64,000 bases of DNA from Planctobacterium sp965279005 (GCA_965279005.1 CBDIHK010000021.1:224327-288326); one strand, 5' to 3'; numbered from the stretch's first letter, positions 1-9,012 are shown. The notes: a model not told the origin generated them from the letters alone. A program made the numbers and translations.

Positions 1-181
1 CCGTGATGTGGCCAGCAAGGCCTTCATCAAAGCCATACAAGGCAAAAACACGGAACGCCGCAGCCAATCGTTGCTTGTCGTGCTGGCGTTGCTGCATTGG
101 GTCATCAAATTTGGCTGGCATAGGTACTTTAAATTTGTCACCACCAATGGTCATTTTTTTGATTTCTGCTGTTTGCTGCAT
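1..181 (-). CDS. Class II aldolase/adducin family protein (N-terminal fragment)
   Basis: The gene runs off the left edge of the window, so only about the first 60 residues are present. The frame opens with ATG (complement of 179-181). Its N-terminus contains KMTIGGDKFKVP and then FALYGFDEGLAGHIT; the GLAGHIT segment matches the start of the class II aldolase/adducin fold, where the following residues normally supply the metal-binding histidines. Family members are zinc-dependent aldolases, epimerases or decarboxylase-like enzymes, and the substrate cannot be told from this fragment. A LysR regulator diverges from it across a 93-bp gap and may control it; that is inference from layout. Confidence 0.75.
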   Translation of the reverse strand, partial: MQQTAEIKKMTIGGDKFKVPMPAKFDDPMQQRQHDKQRLAAAFRVFALYGFDEGLAGHIT

Positions 182-274
182 TGTCTACTCCCGTACATTT
201 TTTGAACAGGATGAATTTTATCGGGATAAACTATAAACTCAAATGATGAATACTAATCTTTAATTATAAATATC

Positions 275-1186
275 ATGCATAGTAGTATTGACCTGAACCT
301 GTACCAGGTGTTGTTTACCATCTACAACGAGGGCTCGATTACGGCAGCGGCAGACAAGCTATTCCTGACCCAACCCGCAGTTAGCCATGCCCTGGCGAAG
401 CTGAGGGATAAGTTTGCAGATCCTTTGTTTGTGCGCCAAGGCAGGCGCATGGTGCCTACTGAGCACTGCCAAACCATCATGCCATCAGTACGTGAAGGGC
501 TGCGCTGCTTTGAACAAACCCTGCAAAAAGACATTAAGTTCGATATCCGCAGCCAGGAGCGAAGCCTATACCTGGGTGTCAGGGAAATACTAGAAGCGCT
601 ATTTTTTCCTGCCCTGATGCAGCGGATTGGCGGTGAATGTATCCCGCTTAGCCTGCACAGCGCCCTTAGCCTGAGCCAAAGCGCATCCCGTGACTTGAGG
701 TCTGGCAAGTTCGATTTAGTGATGGACACCCTGTATCCGGTGGACAAGGATATAGAAACCCAGCTACTAGGTGTTGATCAATTTGTATTGGTGTGCCACC
801 AGCATCATCAAATTGCAGGCAACCTGACCCTGGAAAGTTACCTCCAGCACCAGCACGTAGTGGCATCATTGCGTGACACCGATATCAATATCGTTGACCG
901 TACCCTAACCCAAATCCAACACATCAGGGATATAGCGCTGCGCTGTGAGAATTTTTTTGCAGCGATAAAAGTACTTTGCCGCACCGACTTAATTATGACG
1001 ATGCCAAGTGCAGCGGCGCGGCAATTTGCCAAGTTTATGCCCGTGCAAATACTAGATTTGCCATTTGAGGTACCCGGGGTACCTGTGCACATGTATTGGC
1101 ATAGTAGCCGCAGCCAGGATCCCGTGCTAGTGTGGTTGCGCGAAGCGCTGGTGCAGCAAGCCAGAGACTTGCTGCCTAGCGGTTAG
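275..1186 (+). CDS. LysR-family transcriptional regulator
   Basis: A 303-residue protein with the normal LysR length and layout. Residues about 7-66 form the winged helix-turn-helix (FTIYNEGSITAAADKL, then LTQPAVSHALAKLR), followed by the PLFVRQGRRMVPT wing segment. The rest is the periplasmic-binding-protein-like effector domain. It diverges from the aldolase-family gene at the left edge, the usual arrangement of a LysR regulator and its target, but the effector is unknown. Its stop codon overlaps the stop codon of the convergent trpS by 4 bp (1183-1186), so there is no room for a separate terminator between the two. Confidence 0.9.
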   Translation: MHSSIDLNLYQVLFTIYNEGSITAAADKLFLTQPAVSHALAKLRDKFADPLFVRQGRRMVPTEHCQTIMPSVREGLRCFEQTLQKDIKFDIRSQERSLYLGVREILEALFFPALMQRIGGECIPLSLHSALSLSQSASRDLRSGKFDLVMDTLYPVDKDIETQLLGVDQFVLVCHQHHQIAGNLTLESYLQHQHVVASLRDTDINIVDRTLTQIQHIRDIALRCENFFAAIKVLCRTDLIMTMPSAAARQFAKFMPVQILDLPFEVPGVPVHMYWHSSRSQDPVLVWLREALVQQARDLLPSG

Positions 1187-2205
1187 AGATAGTTGCCAGG
1201 AGGCCTTTTGATAAAGCCGACTGCCTCGTAGACTTTGGCCAGGGTGGTTGCAGCCCTAGCTGAGGCACGTTCAGCACCGGATTGCATAATTTTGTCCAAT
1301 TCCGCCCGGTCATCACGCAGCTCGTGGAAACGGGCTTGGATTGGCTCAACCAAAGCAACCACGGCGTCGGCCACATCGCCTTTCAGATGGCCGTACATTT
1401 TATCTTCGTATTCAGGCACCAAGTCAGAAATAGGCCTACCCGTAGCTAAAGATAACAGCGTTAATAAATTGGATACGCCGGGCTTTTGCGCTGGGTCGTA
1501 GAAGATACGGGCTTGCTCGTCAGAATCGGTCACTGCGCGTTTAATCTTCTTCGCCAGTTTTTTCGGCTCTTCCAACAAGCCAATAAAGTTGTTTGGATTA
1601 TCGTCGGATTTCGACATTTTTTTGTTTGGCTCCTGCAAGCTCATAATGCGGGCACCAAAATCAGGAATGTAGGGATCCGGTAAGGTAAACAAATCACCGT
1701 ATAGATTGTTCATCCGGGTGGCGATATCCCGGGTCAGCTCCAAATGCTGCTTCTGGTCTTCACCTACCGGCACCTTATTGGCCTGGTAAAGTAAGATATC
1801 GGCGGCCTGCAATGCAGGGTAGCTATATAAACCTACATTGATATTGTTTTGGTTTTTCGCCGACTTGTCCTTGAACTGGGTCATGCGGTTCAGTTCGCCC
1901 ATTTGGGTATAGCAGTTCATTATCCACGCCAATTGCGCATGCTCAGGGACATGGGACTGCACAAATAGGGTGCTTTTGACCGGATCAATGCCACAGGCCA
2001 CGTACAATGCGATACCGTCGAGGCAGGCTTCATACAGTGCTCTGGGATCTTGCCGGACGGTGATCGCGTGCAAATCAACCAGCATATAGAGGCAATCATG
2101 ATCTTCCTGCATGGTGACCCATTGCTTCAAGGCCCCCATGTAATTTCCAATAGTCAATTGTCCTGAAGGCTGGCAGCCACTTAATACAACGGGTTTTGCA
2201 CTCAT
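1183..2205 (-). CDS. trpS: Tryptophanyl-tRNA synthetase
   Basis: A 340-residue class Ic aminoacyl-tRNA synthetase that charges tRNA-Trp in the cytoplasm. The ATP-binding signature near the N-terminus appears as PSGQLTIGNYMGAL (TIGN in place of HIGH, typical of TrpS) and the second signature is KKMSKSDDN around residues 195-203. Length matches the bacterial family (about 330-345). It lies 48 bp downstream of rpe on the same strand and is probably co-transcribed with it. In Escherichia coli gph sits between rpe and trpS; here it is absent. The ATG start at 2205 fits the MSAKPVVLSGCQPSG N-terminus. Confidence 0.96.
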   Translation of the reverse strand: MSAKPVVLSGCQPSGQLTIGNYMGALKQWVTMQEDHDCLYMLVDLHAITVRQDPRALYEACLDGIALYVACGIDPVKSTLFVQSHVPEHAQLAWIMNCYTQMGELNRMTQFKDKSAKNQNNINVGLYSYPALQAADILLYQANKVPVGEDQKQHLELTRDIATRMNNLYGDLFTLPDPYIPDFGARIMSLQEPNKKMSKSDDNPNNFIGLLEEPKKLAKKIKRAVTDSDEQARIFYDPAQKPGVSNLLTLLSLATGRPISDLVPEYEDKMYGHLKGDVADAVVALVEPIQARFHELRDDRAELDKIMQSGAERASARAATTLAKVYEAVGFIKRPPGNYL

Positions 2206-2253
2206 ACTGTTTACTTTTTTGATTTTTGCTTAATAGTTTATTGCGCTAATTTT

Positions 2254-2931
2254 TTAATTGCCTGCACTGGCCAATTCCTGGCGCATAGCAGATATCACTT
2301 GTTTATAGTCCGGTTGGCCGAATATTGCGGAGCCGGCGACAAACATGTCGGCGCCCGCTTCAGCTATGGCGCGAATATTATCGACTTTAACGCCACCGTC
2401 AATTTCAATTCGTATATCCAAGCCTTGTTCCTGCACTTTTTGTCGCAAATGCCTGACTTTTTCCAATACCACAGGGATAAACGACTGGCCGCCGAAGCCG
2501 GGGTTTACCGACATCAGCAAGACAAAATCTAACTTGTGCAGCACATAATCAAGCACTGACAACGGCGTCGCAGGGTTCAATACCAATCCCGCCTGGCACC
2601 CCTGATCTTTAATCAAGCTAAGGCTTCGGTCAACATGGCGGGACGCTTCTGGGTGAAAACTAATATAATTGGCGCCGGCTTTGGCAAACTCAGAAATTAG
2701 CTCGTCTACGGGGGACACCATAAGGTGCACGTCGATGTCAGCACTAATGCCATAATTGCGCAAAGCCGCGCAAACCGAAGGGCCAAACGTCAGGTTGGGG
2801 ACATAATGGTTGTCCATTACGTCAAAGTGCACAACATCTGCACCAGCTTCAATTACGTTTTCGACTTCTTCGCCGAGACGCGCCAAATCTGCTGATAATA
2901 TGGAAGGGGCAATTAAATAGGGCTTGTTCAT
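2254..2931 (-). CDS. rpe: Ribulose-phosphate 3-epimerase
   Basis: A 225-residue TIM-barrel enzyme of the pentose phosphate pathway that interconverts ribulose 5-phosphate and xylulose 5-phosphate. It shows the family N-terminus YLIAPSILSADLARLG, the metal- and substrate-binding segment VVHFDVMDNHYVPNL and the C-terminal EIDGGVK and FVAGSAIF phosphate-binding loops. I chose the internal ATG at 2931 (MNKPYLIAPS) over one five codons upstream because it aligns with the family start. It heads the rpe-trpS pair. In enterobacteria rpe follows dam; here dam is about 2 kb away and on the opposite strand. Confidence 0.95.
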   Translation of the reverse strand: MNKPYLIAPSILSADLARLGEEVENVIEAGADVVHFDVMDNHYVPNLTFGPSVCAALRNYGISADIDVHLMVSPVDELISEFAKAGANYISFHPEASRHVDRSLSLIKDQGCQAGLVLNPATPLSVLDYVLHKLDFVLLMSVNPGFGGQSFIPVVLEKVRHLRQKVQEQGLDIRIEIDGGVKVDNIRAIAEAGADMFVAGSAIFGQPDYKQVISAMRQELASAGN

Positions 2932-3002
2932 AGCACACAACGTCATTTCTCAAGAAGCGCTAAAACTACCAGTTTCTAGTCTATTTGCCCACGCATTATT
3001 TT

Positions 3003-3016
3003 GGGGCAAACGCCCC
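3003..3016. other. GC-rich hairpin upstream of rpe
   Basis: The stretch GGGGCAAACGCCCC forms a short perfect stem in the intergenic region between the rpe start and the porin gene. It lacks a T-run on either side that would make it a clear terminator. It may be part of the rpe leader. Function is unknown. Confidence 0.3.
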
Positions 3017-3210
3017 ACACTTGTGCAAACACTAGAACTAAAGTTCTATAGCAAATCCCAAAAAATTTCCTACGCTCATCTTACCGATTAGTTTTTAGCC
3101 TACTTTTCAATAAGTTAGTAGTATTTCCCGCGCAATTTAGCTGTTATTTAGAAGTAGGCACTAGTTTTGCTGAACACTAAAGAGCACACACAAAAAACAT
3201 GGAGAAACAC

Positions 3211-3858
3211 ATGAAAGCTTCTAAAGTGAGTACAGTTGCCGCATTGGCATTCGCCACCTTAGGTTATACACAGGTTGCCCAAGCAGGGGTTAGCGCCAAT
3301 GTTGGTTTGGTATCGGAATACTACTTCCGTGGTATCCAACAAACCAGTGACGCATCGGCTAGCGCTGGCTTGGACTATGAAAACGGCGGTTTCTACGCCG
3401 GTACTTGGACAGCCGACGTTAGCGATGGCTTGGAAATCGACTTCTACGCCGGCTATGGTTTTGACTTAACCGAAGATCTAAGCGCCAGCGTTGGTTTTAC
3501 CAGCTACCAGTACACGGGTGACTTTGATTCCGAATACAACGAAGTCAACCTAGGCCTTGCGTTTGGTATGTTCTCTGTAGAGTACTCTATCGGTACCCAT
3601 GAAGAAGACGCCGATGCCGGCATCGACGTTGAATCTGACTACACTTTCCTTGGTTTGACTGTTGAGCACGAAGGCTTCTACGGCACTTATGGTTCACATG
3701 GCGATGACTTTGACGGTGACTACTTCGAGCTAGGTTACGGTACCGAAATCGGTGGATTTGATGCGGGCGTTTCTTTCATCTTTAGCAGCGACGAGCTAGC
3801 CGGCGGTGAAAGTGATGAAGCAATTGTATTTAGCCTAAGCAAATCTTTCGATTTGTAA
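3211..3858 (+). CDS. TorF-family putative porin (outer membrane beta-barrel)
   Basis: A 215-residue protein with a Sec signal peptide (MKASKVSTVAALAFATLGYT, cleavage near VAQAG) followed by GVSANVGLVSEYYFRGIQQT, the N-terminal hallmark of the TIGR02001/Gcw_chp family of short outer-membrane barrels. The rest consists of alternating aromatic, glycine-rich beta strands and ends in FSLSKSFDL, a typical barrel end strand. It is rich in Asp and Glu, as in marine porins. The start is the ATG at 3211, preceded by a GGAG Shine-Dalgarno, rather than the ATG 12 bp upstream. It is monocistronic and followed by a strong terminator. The transported substrate cannot be told. Confidence 0.85.
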   Translation: MKASKVSTVAALAFATLGYTQVAQAGVSANVGLVSEYYFRGIQQTSDASASAGLDYENGGFYAGTWTADVSDGLEIDFYAGYGFDLTEDLSASVGFTSYQYTGDFDSEYNEVNLGLAFGMFSVEYSIGTHEEDADAGIDVESDYTFLGLTVEHEGFYGTYGSHGDDFDGDYFELGYGTEIGGFDAGVSFIFSSDELAGGESDEAIVFSLSKSFDL

Positions 3859-3874
3859 TAGCACAATTAGCGAC

Positions 3875-3908
3875 AAGCCCGGTTGGTGACCCATACCGGG
3901 CTTATTAA
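3875..3908 (+). terminator. Rho-independent terminator after the porin gene
   Basis: AAGCCCGGT (3875-3883) pairs perfectly with ACCGGGCTT (3895-3903) across an 11-nt loop, followed by ATTAATTT. It lies 16 bp after the porin stop codon. Confidence 0.75.
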
Positions 3909-4157
3909 TTTCCCTCTTCCCCACCTAGCCTTACAGCCTTGTTTTATGGTTATTTTTTAGGCAAACGATCCAATTCAGCCTTTATTCAGTAAAAAAAATT
4001 AAGATTGTTTCAAACTTTTACGTTTTTTGTTGTCAAACCTGTGAAGCAGGGTTATCTAAACAAAATAATAGGATAATCAACATAATAACCCAGTAAAAGT
4101 AGGGGCTAAAACCTAACAACCTGAGATAAGCGGACGAGTTTTTACGACAAACACAGG
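3909..4157. other. Intergenic AT-rich stretch
   Basis: No credible open reading frame is visible between the porin terminator and the promoter of the next gene. The DNA is AT-rich, with several A- and T-runs. I see no repeat or RNA gene in it. Confidence 0.5.
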
Positions 4158-4185
4158 TTGTTGATCAGCGCCATAGAGTTATAAT
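4158..4185 (+). promoter_or_regulatory. Sigma-70-type promoter
   Basis: TTGTTG (4158-4163) and a perfect TATAAT (4180-4185) are separated by 16 bp. The start codon of the small secreted protein lies 31 bp downstream of the -10 box. This supports that gene being real. Confidence 0.6.
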
Positions 4186-4215
4186 GTAACCAATATTTGC
4201 GACGGGGTAAGTCTA

Positions 4216-4512
4216 ATGATTTCCAAGCGGAACCAAAAAATGGTGGTGCTAAGCGCTTCCTTGGTCGCCTTATTGTCTTTTGCAGGTAGTACTGACCACG
4301 AAGGCCTTGCTTTTTGCAGCTGTCCAGAAAACAGCCAATTTGACCAAACCCTGCCTATGAGCCATCCAGTCAACCGCTGCGCAACCCAGCAAGCCAACGG
4401 CGTAAGCTGGATCTCCTGGTTCTCCAACAGCAGCAAATCCAAACAGTTCCATTATTTAGATTTATTAGAACTGCTATCGCGTGATTCCGATCCTGAGCAA
4501 AACGCGGGTTAG
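4216..4512 (+). CDS. Small putative exported protein with three cysteines
   Basis: A 98-residue protein I do not recognise. It begins with a basic segment and a hydrophobic stretch (MVVLSASLVALLSFAG) that could be a signal sequence, then FCSCPENSQFDQTLPMSHPVNRC, which places three cysteines within about 30 residues, and a hydrophobic tail (YLDLLELLS). A good promoter and a GGGGTAAG ribosome-binding site precede the ATG at 4216, and the DUF2970 gene follows 13 bp after its stop, so the two are probably co-transcribed. Coding status is supported by the expression signals and not by homology. Confidence 0.55.
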   Translation: MISKRNQKMVVLSASLVALLSFAGSTDHEGLAFCSCPENSQFDQTLPMSHPVNRCATQQANGVSWISWFSNSSKSKQFHYLDLLELLSRDSDPEQNAG

Positions 4513-4525
4513 CTGCTCTCGCCTA

Positions 4526-4726
4526 ATGGCCAGCCCTGAGGATCCCAAACCAAGCCTGTGGCAAGTGATAACCAGTGTCTTTGCTGCAGCGTTCGGTGTG
4601 CAAAGCGAGGCCAACCGGAAGAAAGACTTCCAATATAGCTCCCCTATCCCCTACATTGTCGCAGGGATCCTATTTGTAACCCTATTTGTGGCAAGTTTGT
4701 TAGTGTTGGTAACCTGGATCGTATGA
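4526..4726 (+). CDS. DUF2970 family membrane protein
   Basis: A 66-residue protein matching the DUF2970 pattern: KPSLWQVITSVFAAAFGVQSE, then NRKKDF, then SPIPYIVAGILFV running into one C-terminal transmembrane helix. Family members are small inner-membrane proteins of unknown function, common in proteobacteria. The start is the ATG at 4526 because the family homology begins immediately after it; longer in-frame starts would overlap the upstream gene. It follows the small exported protein by 13 bp and precedes dam by about 150 bp. Confidence 0.8.
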   Translation: MASPEDPKPSLWQVITSVFAAAFGVQSEANRKKDFQYSSPIPYIVAGILFVTLFVASLLVLVTWIV

Positions 4727-4880
4727 AAGCCATTTAGCAGCATTCCACCTGAATAATAGGTACGTGATCCCCAATATCAATCGACACAGAAATGATTGGA
4801 TGGTAGTCTGCGCAGGCATCTTATTACCGATGAAAATAATCATAAACACCTTCTAATCTTTGAAACAGCTGAACTAGATA

Positions 4881-5720
4881 GTGACTGCAAGCCAACTCCA
4901 GCCCGCAACCAAACCCTTTTTGAAATGGCCCGGTGGTAAATTTAAATTACGTGACCGAATCATTGCCAAAATAGGTCCGCTAACAACCGGTACATATTTC
5001 GAACCTTTCTTAGGTGGTGCCGCCGTGGCGCTAAACATCGAAGCCAGGAAAAAAGTCCTGGGTGATGTGAACAGTAGCTTGATCAACCTTTATCACCATG
5101 TAATGCAGGTTGACGACTTTATAGACTATGCCGCTAGTTTTTTTGTGCCGGCCAATAATACCGAATCGGCGTTTTACGACTTGCGGGAACAGCTCAACCA
5201 AACTTCAGATAGCAAACTAAAAGCCGCACTGACACTCTATGTCAACAAACACTGTTACAACGGGCTGATGCGGGAAAACCGGTCAGGTGAATTCAATACA
5301 CCATTTGGCCGCTATAAAAAAGTGACCTTCCCTAAACCCGAATTGTTGTCGTTCAAGTCACAGCTGCGCGGTGCCAAATTTGTCAATACCAGCTATGCGA
5401 AGTTGCTAAAAAATGCCAAGGCCGGCGATGTGGTTTACTGCGATCCACCTTATGCCCCTAAAAGTGAAACGGCGTATTTTACCAGTTACAGCCGCGAGAA
5501 ATTTGGCTTGGAACAGCAACAAGAATTAGCCAATGTTGCAGAAAAACTGGCGGCAAAGGGCGCAAAAGTACTGATTTCCAACCACGACACTGAATTTACC
5601 CGCGAGATCTATAAAGGAGCCAATGAGATTAGCATTTTCCCGGTCAAACGCAGCATCTCTTGTATCGGTGACAAACGCGATCACGTGGACGAGCTACTGG
5701 CTATATACCAGCCGCAATAA
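4881..5720 (+). CDS. dam: DNA adenine methylase (GATC-specific)
   Basis: A 279-residue alpha-class N6-adenine methyltransferase that modifies GATC sites and serves mismatch-repair strand choice and replication timing. It shows the FLKWPGGK N-terminus, the S-adenosylmethionine motif FEPFLGGAAVAL, the catalytic DPPY motif in VYCDPPYAP and the SISCIGDKRDHVDE tail, all typical of orphan Dam. Translation starts at a GTG at 4881, since no in-frame ATG gives a full N-terminus. In enterobacteria dam sits between damX and rpe in one operon; here it is inverted and converges on damX with a 36-bp gap. Confidence 0.95.
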   Translation: MTASQLQPATKPFLKWPGGKFKLRDRIIAKIGPLTTGTYFEPFLGGAAVALNIEARKKVLGDVNSSLINLYHHVMQVDDFIDYAASFFVPANNTESAFYDLREQLNQTSDSKLKAALTLYVNKHCYNGLMRENRSGEFNTPFGRYKKVTFPKPELLSFKSQLRGAKFVNTSYAKLLKNAKAGDVVYCDPPYAPKSETAYFTSYSREKFGLEQQQELANVAEKLAAKGAKVLISNHDTEFTREIYKGANEISIFPVKRSISCIGDKRDHVDELLAIYQPQ

Positions 5721-5756
5721 GGCTAGGCCATTATTCCGCTTGTTTAGGGCCCGGTA

Positions 5757-7892
5757 TTAGTTGCCGGTAATTTCAGCGCGAACCTGGGTTAAGGCCTTGG
5801 CAAACGGTTGGGCATTTGGCAGCAAGCCCTGTACCAGGCCGCTCGCAGCCCTGGCGGCATCCAAGCTTGCATAGCTTTGGTTGAGTAATACTACAAACCA
5901 ATCACCACCATAACGCTGGGTTTGGTAAATCCAAACTGTATCGCGCAAATTGTGGTCAATCAAGTACTCATTCAATAGGGATAAGGTACTGATACCGGTG
6001 ATTTGCAATACATAGTGGTTATCAGGCTGCGCCAACAAGCGGGGCTCATCAAACATAAAACTATCTAATTGTGCTTGATCCGCCAGCCCAGTAGGAGCAG
6101 CTCTTTGTGCAGTTGCTTCGGGTTGGCTATCGGTTTGCCTGGGCGGCAAAGCTGGCGCCGGGATATCTTCAATTGCATAATCCTGCACGGCGCCTTCTAC
6201 AGCAGGCTGCACAACTGCTGTGTCCAGCCCGCCATTAACTGGCGTTCCGACTTCAGCTTGGATACTGCTATTATCGAACGCTGATGATACTAACCCACCT
6301 TGCTCTATGGGGATAAATGCATCGGCTTGTGGTACGTCCACATCGGCAGCTAATTCACTGCCCCCAACAGGCGCTTGCTGCAGCACTTCAGGTTGCGCTT
6401 GTTCGAGGCCTAGTTGCTGTGAGACTGCATCGAGGACGGCTCCTGAAGGGTTGTCGATATTCTCAGCGACAACGTCGAGTGCAGCTGATGTTGCTTGTTC
6501 GATAAAGTTAGCTGGTTCTGCCACATTTGCCGCTTGCCCTGTATCTAAACCAAGCTGTTGCTGGCCACCCTGCATTTGTGCTTCTATTTGCGCCATCTCT
6601 TCAAGCGCTTGCATAATGGCAGCGTCGAGGGGGTCGCGATCATTGCTGGTATCAGGCTTCCCCGCCAGAGGTTGTTGCAACTGGGTTTGCATAGTGCCGA
6701 ATGCCTCGCGGGGGCTGTGCAACGCAGTGGCAGTGCTATTGTCAACTGTGACCACCTCTGGGGTTTCACCACTAGCGGTCATTTGCTGCAACTGGCGCAA
6801 CTGCTCTGGAGTTATATCCACAATAAACTCAGATTCATACATCTGGGAGTTTTGCCCAGGCACGGGCTTAATCTGCACACTTATGCGCTGGGGGTCGGTG
6901 CCAGTGGTGTCCTGCACTTGCCCAACGGGTTTGCTGAAGGACGACAACGCATCGGAAAAGTTATCAGCGACCCGGGCATTCTCTGATGCCGGCAGCTCAA
7001 CCATACTGGCAGTATTTTCGCTGCCTGCAACTCCACCCGATGTATTTAAAGCCTGTAGCACCGCGCTGTTGGTTTGCTGTTCTTGATCTGCGTCCGCACT
7101 GTTGCTATTAGCGCCTGCTGCTTCTACTTCCGCCTGGAATAGGAATTGTGCAAACTCCGAAACCGCCGCTTTCGACACATCAAAATATTGCCATAACAAT
7201 ATAGAACCAAAACTAAGCAGAAATACTGACGCAAGCAATAACTTGAACCACCAGGTAGCGAACGGGGATAGGGCATGTTCTGAGGATTGCGCCCGCGTTT
7301 TCATACGGTCATGGAACAATTTGCGGCGGCTGGCAATCATGGCGTCAATATCGCCTTCCAACTCATGCTCTTCTCCATATTCCAAGGTCTGGGTGGTCAG
7401 CAGAACAGGTTTATCATTGTTGTTGGTGGGCAACCATGATTTAACTTCTTCCGCCCACTCCTGGTCGCCAAACAACAAAATATTGATTTGTTCAGCTGTG
7501 CGCGCAAAACGGTTTTGTAAAACCAGATCCCACAATTCGCGTAAAATATCTTCAGGCAGGTTTTCAGCACCTGTGATCGCAATAAGAACCGGCTTGTCCT
7601 TTTCCTGCCGGGCGGCATAGGCCTGGACTAAAGCACCCTTTTGCTTTGCAGTTGGAATGGCAAATTGTTGGAAAAACTGCTGGCGGTAGTAGCTACCAGG
7701 CTTACCCCGCCGGGCTGGCAGGAAAGCGACATTTGCGCTGGCGCTTTGCTGCCCTAGGAATGCCTCGACAAAGCCCTGCTGGATGGCGATATCTTCACCG
7801 GTAACGAATACCATCTGTGACGAGTTTGTCACCAAGTACTCGAGCCGTTGCGAGATATCGTTAAATTCGGTCAGCAGGGTTGAATTGCGCAT
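5757..7892 (-). CDS. damX: Cell-division protein DamX (SPOR domain)
   Basis: A 711-residue protein, much longer than the 428 residues of E. coli DamX. Residues 1-190 resemble an AAA-like ATPase fold without an obvious Walker A motif. A transmembrane helix sits near residues 214-233, and residues about 240-620 are a long low-complexity periplasmic linker rich in Gln, Ala and Glu. The C-terminal SPOR domain (about 626-708, YVLQITG, DTVWIYQTQRYGGDWFVVL) should bind denuded septal peptidoglycan. It follows aroB by 12 bp, as in the classic aroK-aroB-damX operon. The extra length lies almost entirely in the linker. Confidence 0.88.
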   Translation of the reverse strand: MRNSTLLTEFNDISQRLEYLVTNSSQMVFVTGEDIAIQQGFVEAFLGQQSASANVAFLPARRGKPGSYYRQQFFQQFAIPTAKQKGALVQAYAARQEKDKPVLIAITGAENLPEDILRELWDLVLQNRFARTAEQINILLFGDQEWAEEVKSWLPTNNNDKPVLLTTQTLEYGEEHELEGDIDAMIASRRKLFHDRMKTRAQSSEHALSPFATWWFKLLLASVFLLSFGSILLWQYFDVSKAAVSEFAQFLFQAEVEAAGANSNSADADQEQQTNSAVLQALNTSGGVAGSENTASMVELPASENARVADNFSDALSSFSKPVGQVQDTTGTDPQRISVQIKPVPGQNSQMYESEFIVDITPEQLRQLQQMTASGETPEVVTVDNSTATALHSPREAFGTMQTQLQQPLAGKPDTSNDRDPLDAAIMQALEEMAQIEAQMQGGQQQLGLDTGQAANVAEPANFIEQATSAALDVVAENIDNPSGAVLDAVSQQLGLEQAQPEVLQQAPVGGSELAADVDVPQADAFIPIEQGGLVSSAFDNSSIQAEVGTPVNGGLDTAVVQPAVEGAVQDYAIEDIPAPALPPRQTDSQPEATAQRAAPTGLADQAQLDSFMFDEPRLLAQPDNHYVLQITGISTLSLLNEYLIDHNLRDTVWIYQTQRYGGDWFVVLLNQSYASLDAARAASGLVQGLLPNAQPFAKALTQVRAEITGN

Positions 7893-7904
7893 TGCTTTGT
7901 CTAT

Positions 7905-8975
7905 CTACTCATCTAAAAGCGCCCGTAAAATTTCTATCGGTACGTCTTTGGTTACGACTGCATGGCCAATGGCGTCTGGGATGACAAAACGAATTTGTCC
8001 TTGCTCCACTTTTTTGTCATGTTGCATATGTGCCATAAAACTGTCAAACCCCATGCCATCTGGCTTGGTGATTGGTAGCGTAAAAGCCTGTAGCAGCTCC
8101 CGAATGCGACTAACTTCTGACGCTTGCAGCCAATTTTTCATCTCTGCCACTTGTGAAGCAATAACAATGCCAGCTGCTACTGCTTCACCGTGCAACCAAC
8201 TCCCATAGCCTTGCTCCGCCTCTATAGCATGGCCAAAAGTATGGCCTAAGTTAAGCAAAGCCCGCAGCCCTGCCTCTTTTTCATCTTGCGCCACAATTTC
8301 TGCTTTAATTTCGCAGCAGCGCTTAATGGCATAGGTCAGGGCGTCGGGATCCAGCTGCTGCAGCGCCTGAACGTTCTGTTCAATCCAGGCAAAAAAGTCA
8401 GCGTCGTAAATAACCCCATACTTAATAACTTCGGCCATGCCTGCAGCAAACTCGCGTGCCGGCAGGGTTTTCAGGGTTTCTGGATCGATGACCACAGCTT
8501 GCGGTTGGTAGAAGGCACCAATCATGTTCTTACCTAAAGGATGGTTAACCGCTGTTTTGCCACCGACCGATGAGTCGACTTGTGCGAGTAGGGTAGTGGG
8601 TACTTGTACAAACGGAATGCCACGCTGGTAACAGGCAGCAACAAATCCCGCCAAATCACCAACGACACCGCCACCAAGGGCCAAGATACAGGTATCCCTT
8701 GCCGCTGAGAGGGTTAACAGTTGCGTATTTACCTGCTCAAAGGTTGCCAGCGACTTGTATTGCTCGCCATCACCAATGTAGATAACGTCTACTTGCTGGC
8801 CGCTAAGGGCGTTTTGGATTGGATTTAGGTAGTGTCCCGCCACAGTTTCGTTGGTGACGATAACAATGCGTTTATTGGCTATGCCAGGCAAAGTTGAAAA
8901 ACTGTGTCCTAGGCTTCCCGCTTCAATGGTAATGGGGTAGCTGCGCTCCCCTAACTCTACTGTCAAGGTGTTCAT
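7905..8975 (-). CDS. aroB: 3-dehydroquinate synthase
   Basis: A 356-residue NAD- and metal-dependent enzyme of the shikimate pathway that converts DAHP to 3-dehydroquinate. It shows ALGGGVVGDLAGFVAACYQRG, the VPTTLLAQVDSSVGGKTAVN active-site segment and the metal-binding NLGHTFGHAIE and LHGEAVAAG histidines. Length is normal. It sits 37 bp after aroK and 12 bp before damX, so the three are almost certainly one transcript. AroQ, the type II dehydroquinase that uses its product, is encoded elsewhere in the window (about 53 kb). Confidence 0.96.
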   Translation of the reverse strand: MNTLTVELGERSYPITIEAGSLGHSFSTLPGIANKRIVIVTNETVAGHYLNPIQNALSGQQVDVIYIGDGEQYKSLATFEQVNTQLLTLSAARDTCILALGGGVVGDLAGFVAACYQRGIPFVQVPTTLLAQVDSSVGGKTAVNHPLGKNMIGAFYQPQAVVIDPETLKTLPAREFAAGMAEVIKYGVIYDADFFAWIEQNVQALQQLDPDALTYAIKRCCEIKAEIVAQDEKEAGLRALLNLGHTFGHAIEAEQGYGSWLHGEAVAAGIVIASQVAEMKNWLQASEVSRIRELLQAFTLPITKPDGMGFDSFMAHMQHDKKVEQGQIRFVIPDAIGHAVVTKDVPIEILRALLDE

Positions 8976-9012
8976 CTGCGCTACCCCTATATATGGTTGG
9001 AAATGGCTTCTA

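Noticed and set aside
2206..2253. A hidden gph between rpe and trpS
   Set aside because: The gap is only 48 bp.
6220..7086. A 288-codon plus-strand frame antisense to damX
   Set aside because: It is a shadow of the low-complexity linker of damX. Its Cys/Ser-rich translation is typical of an antisense frame.
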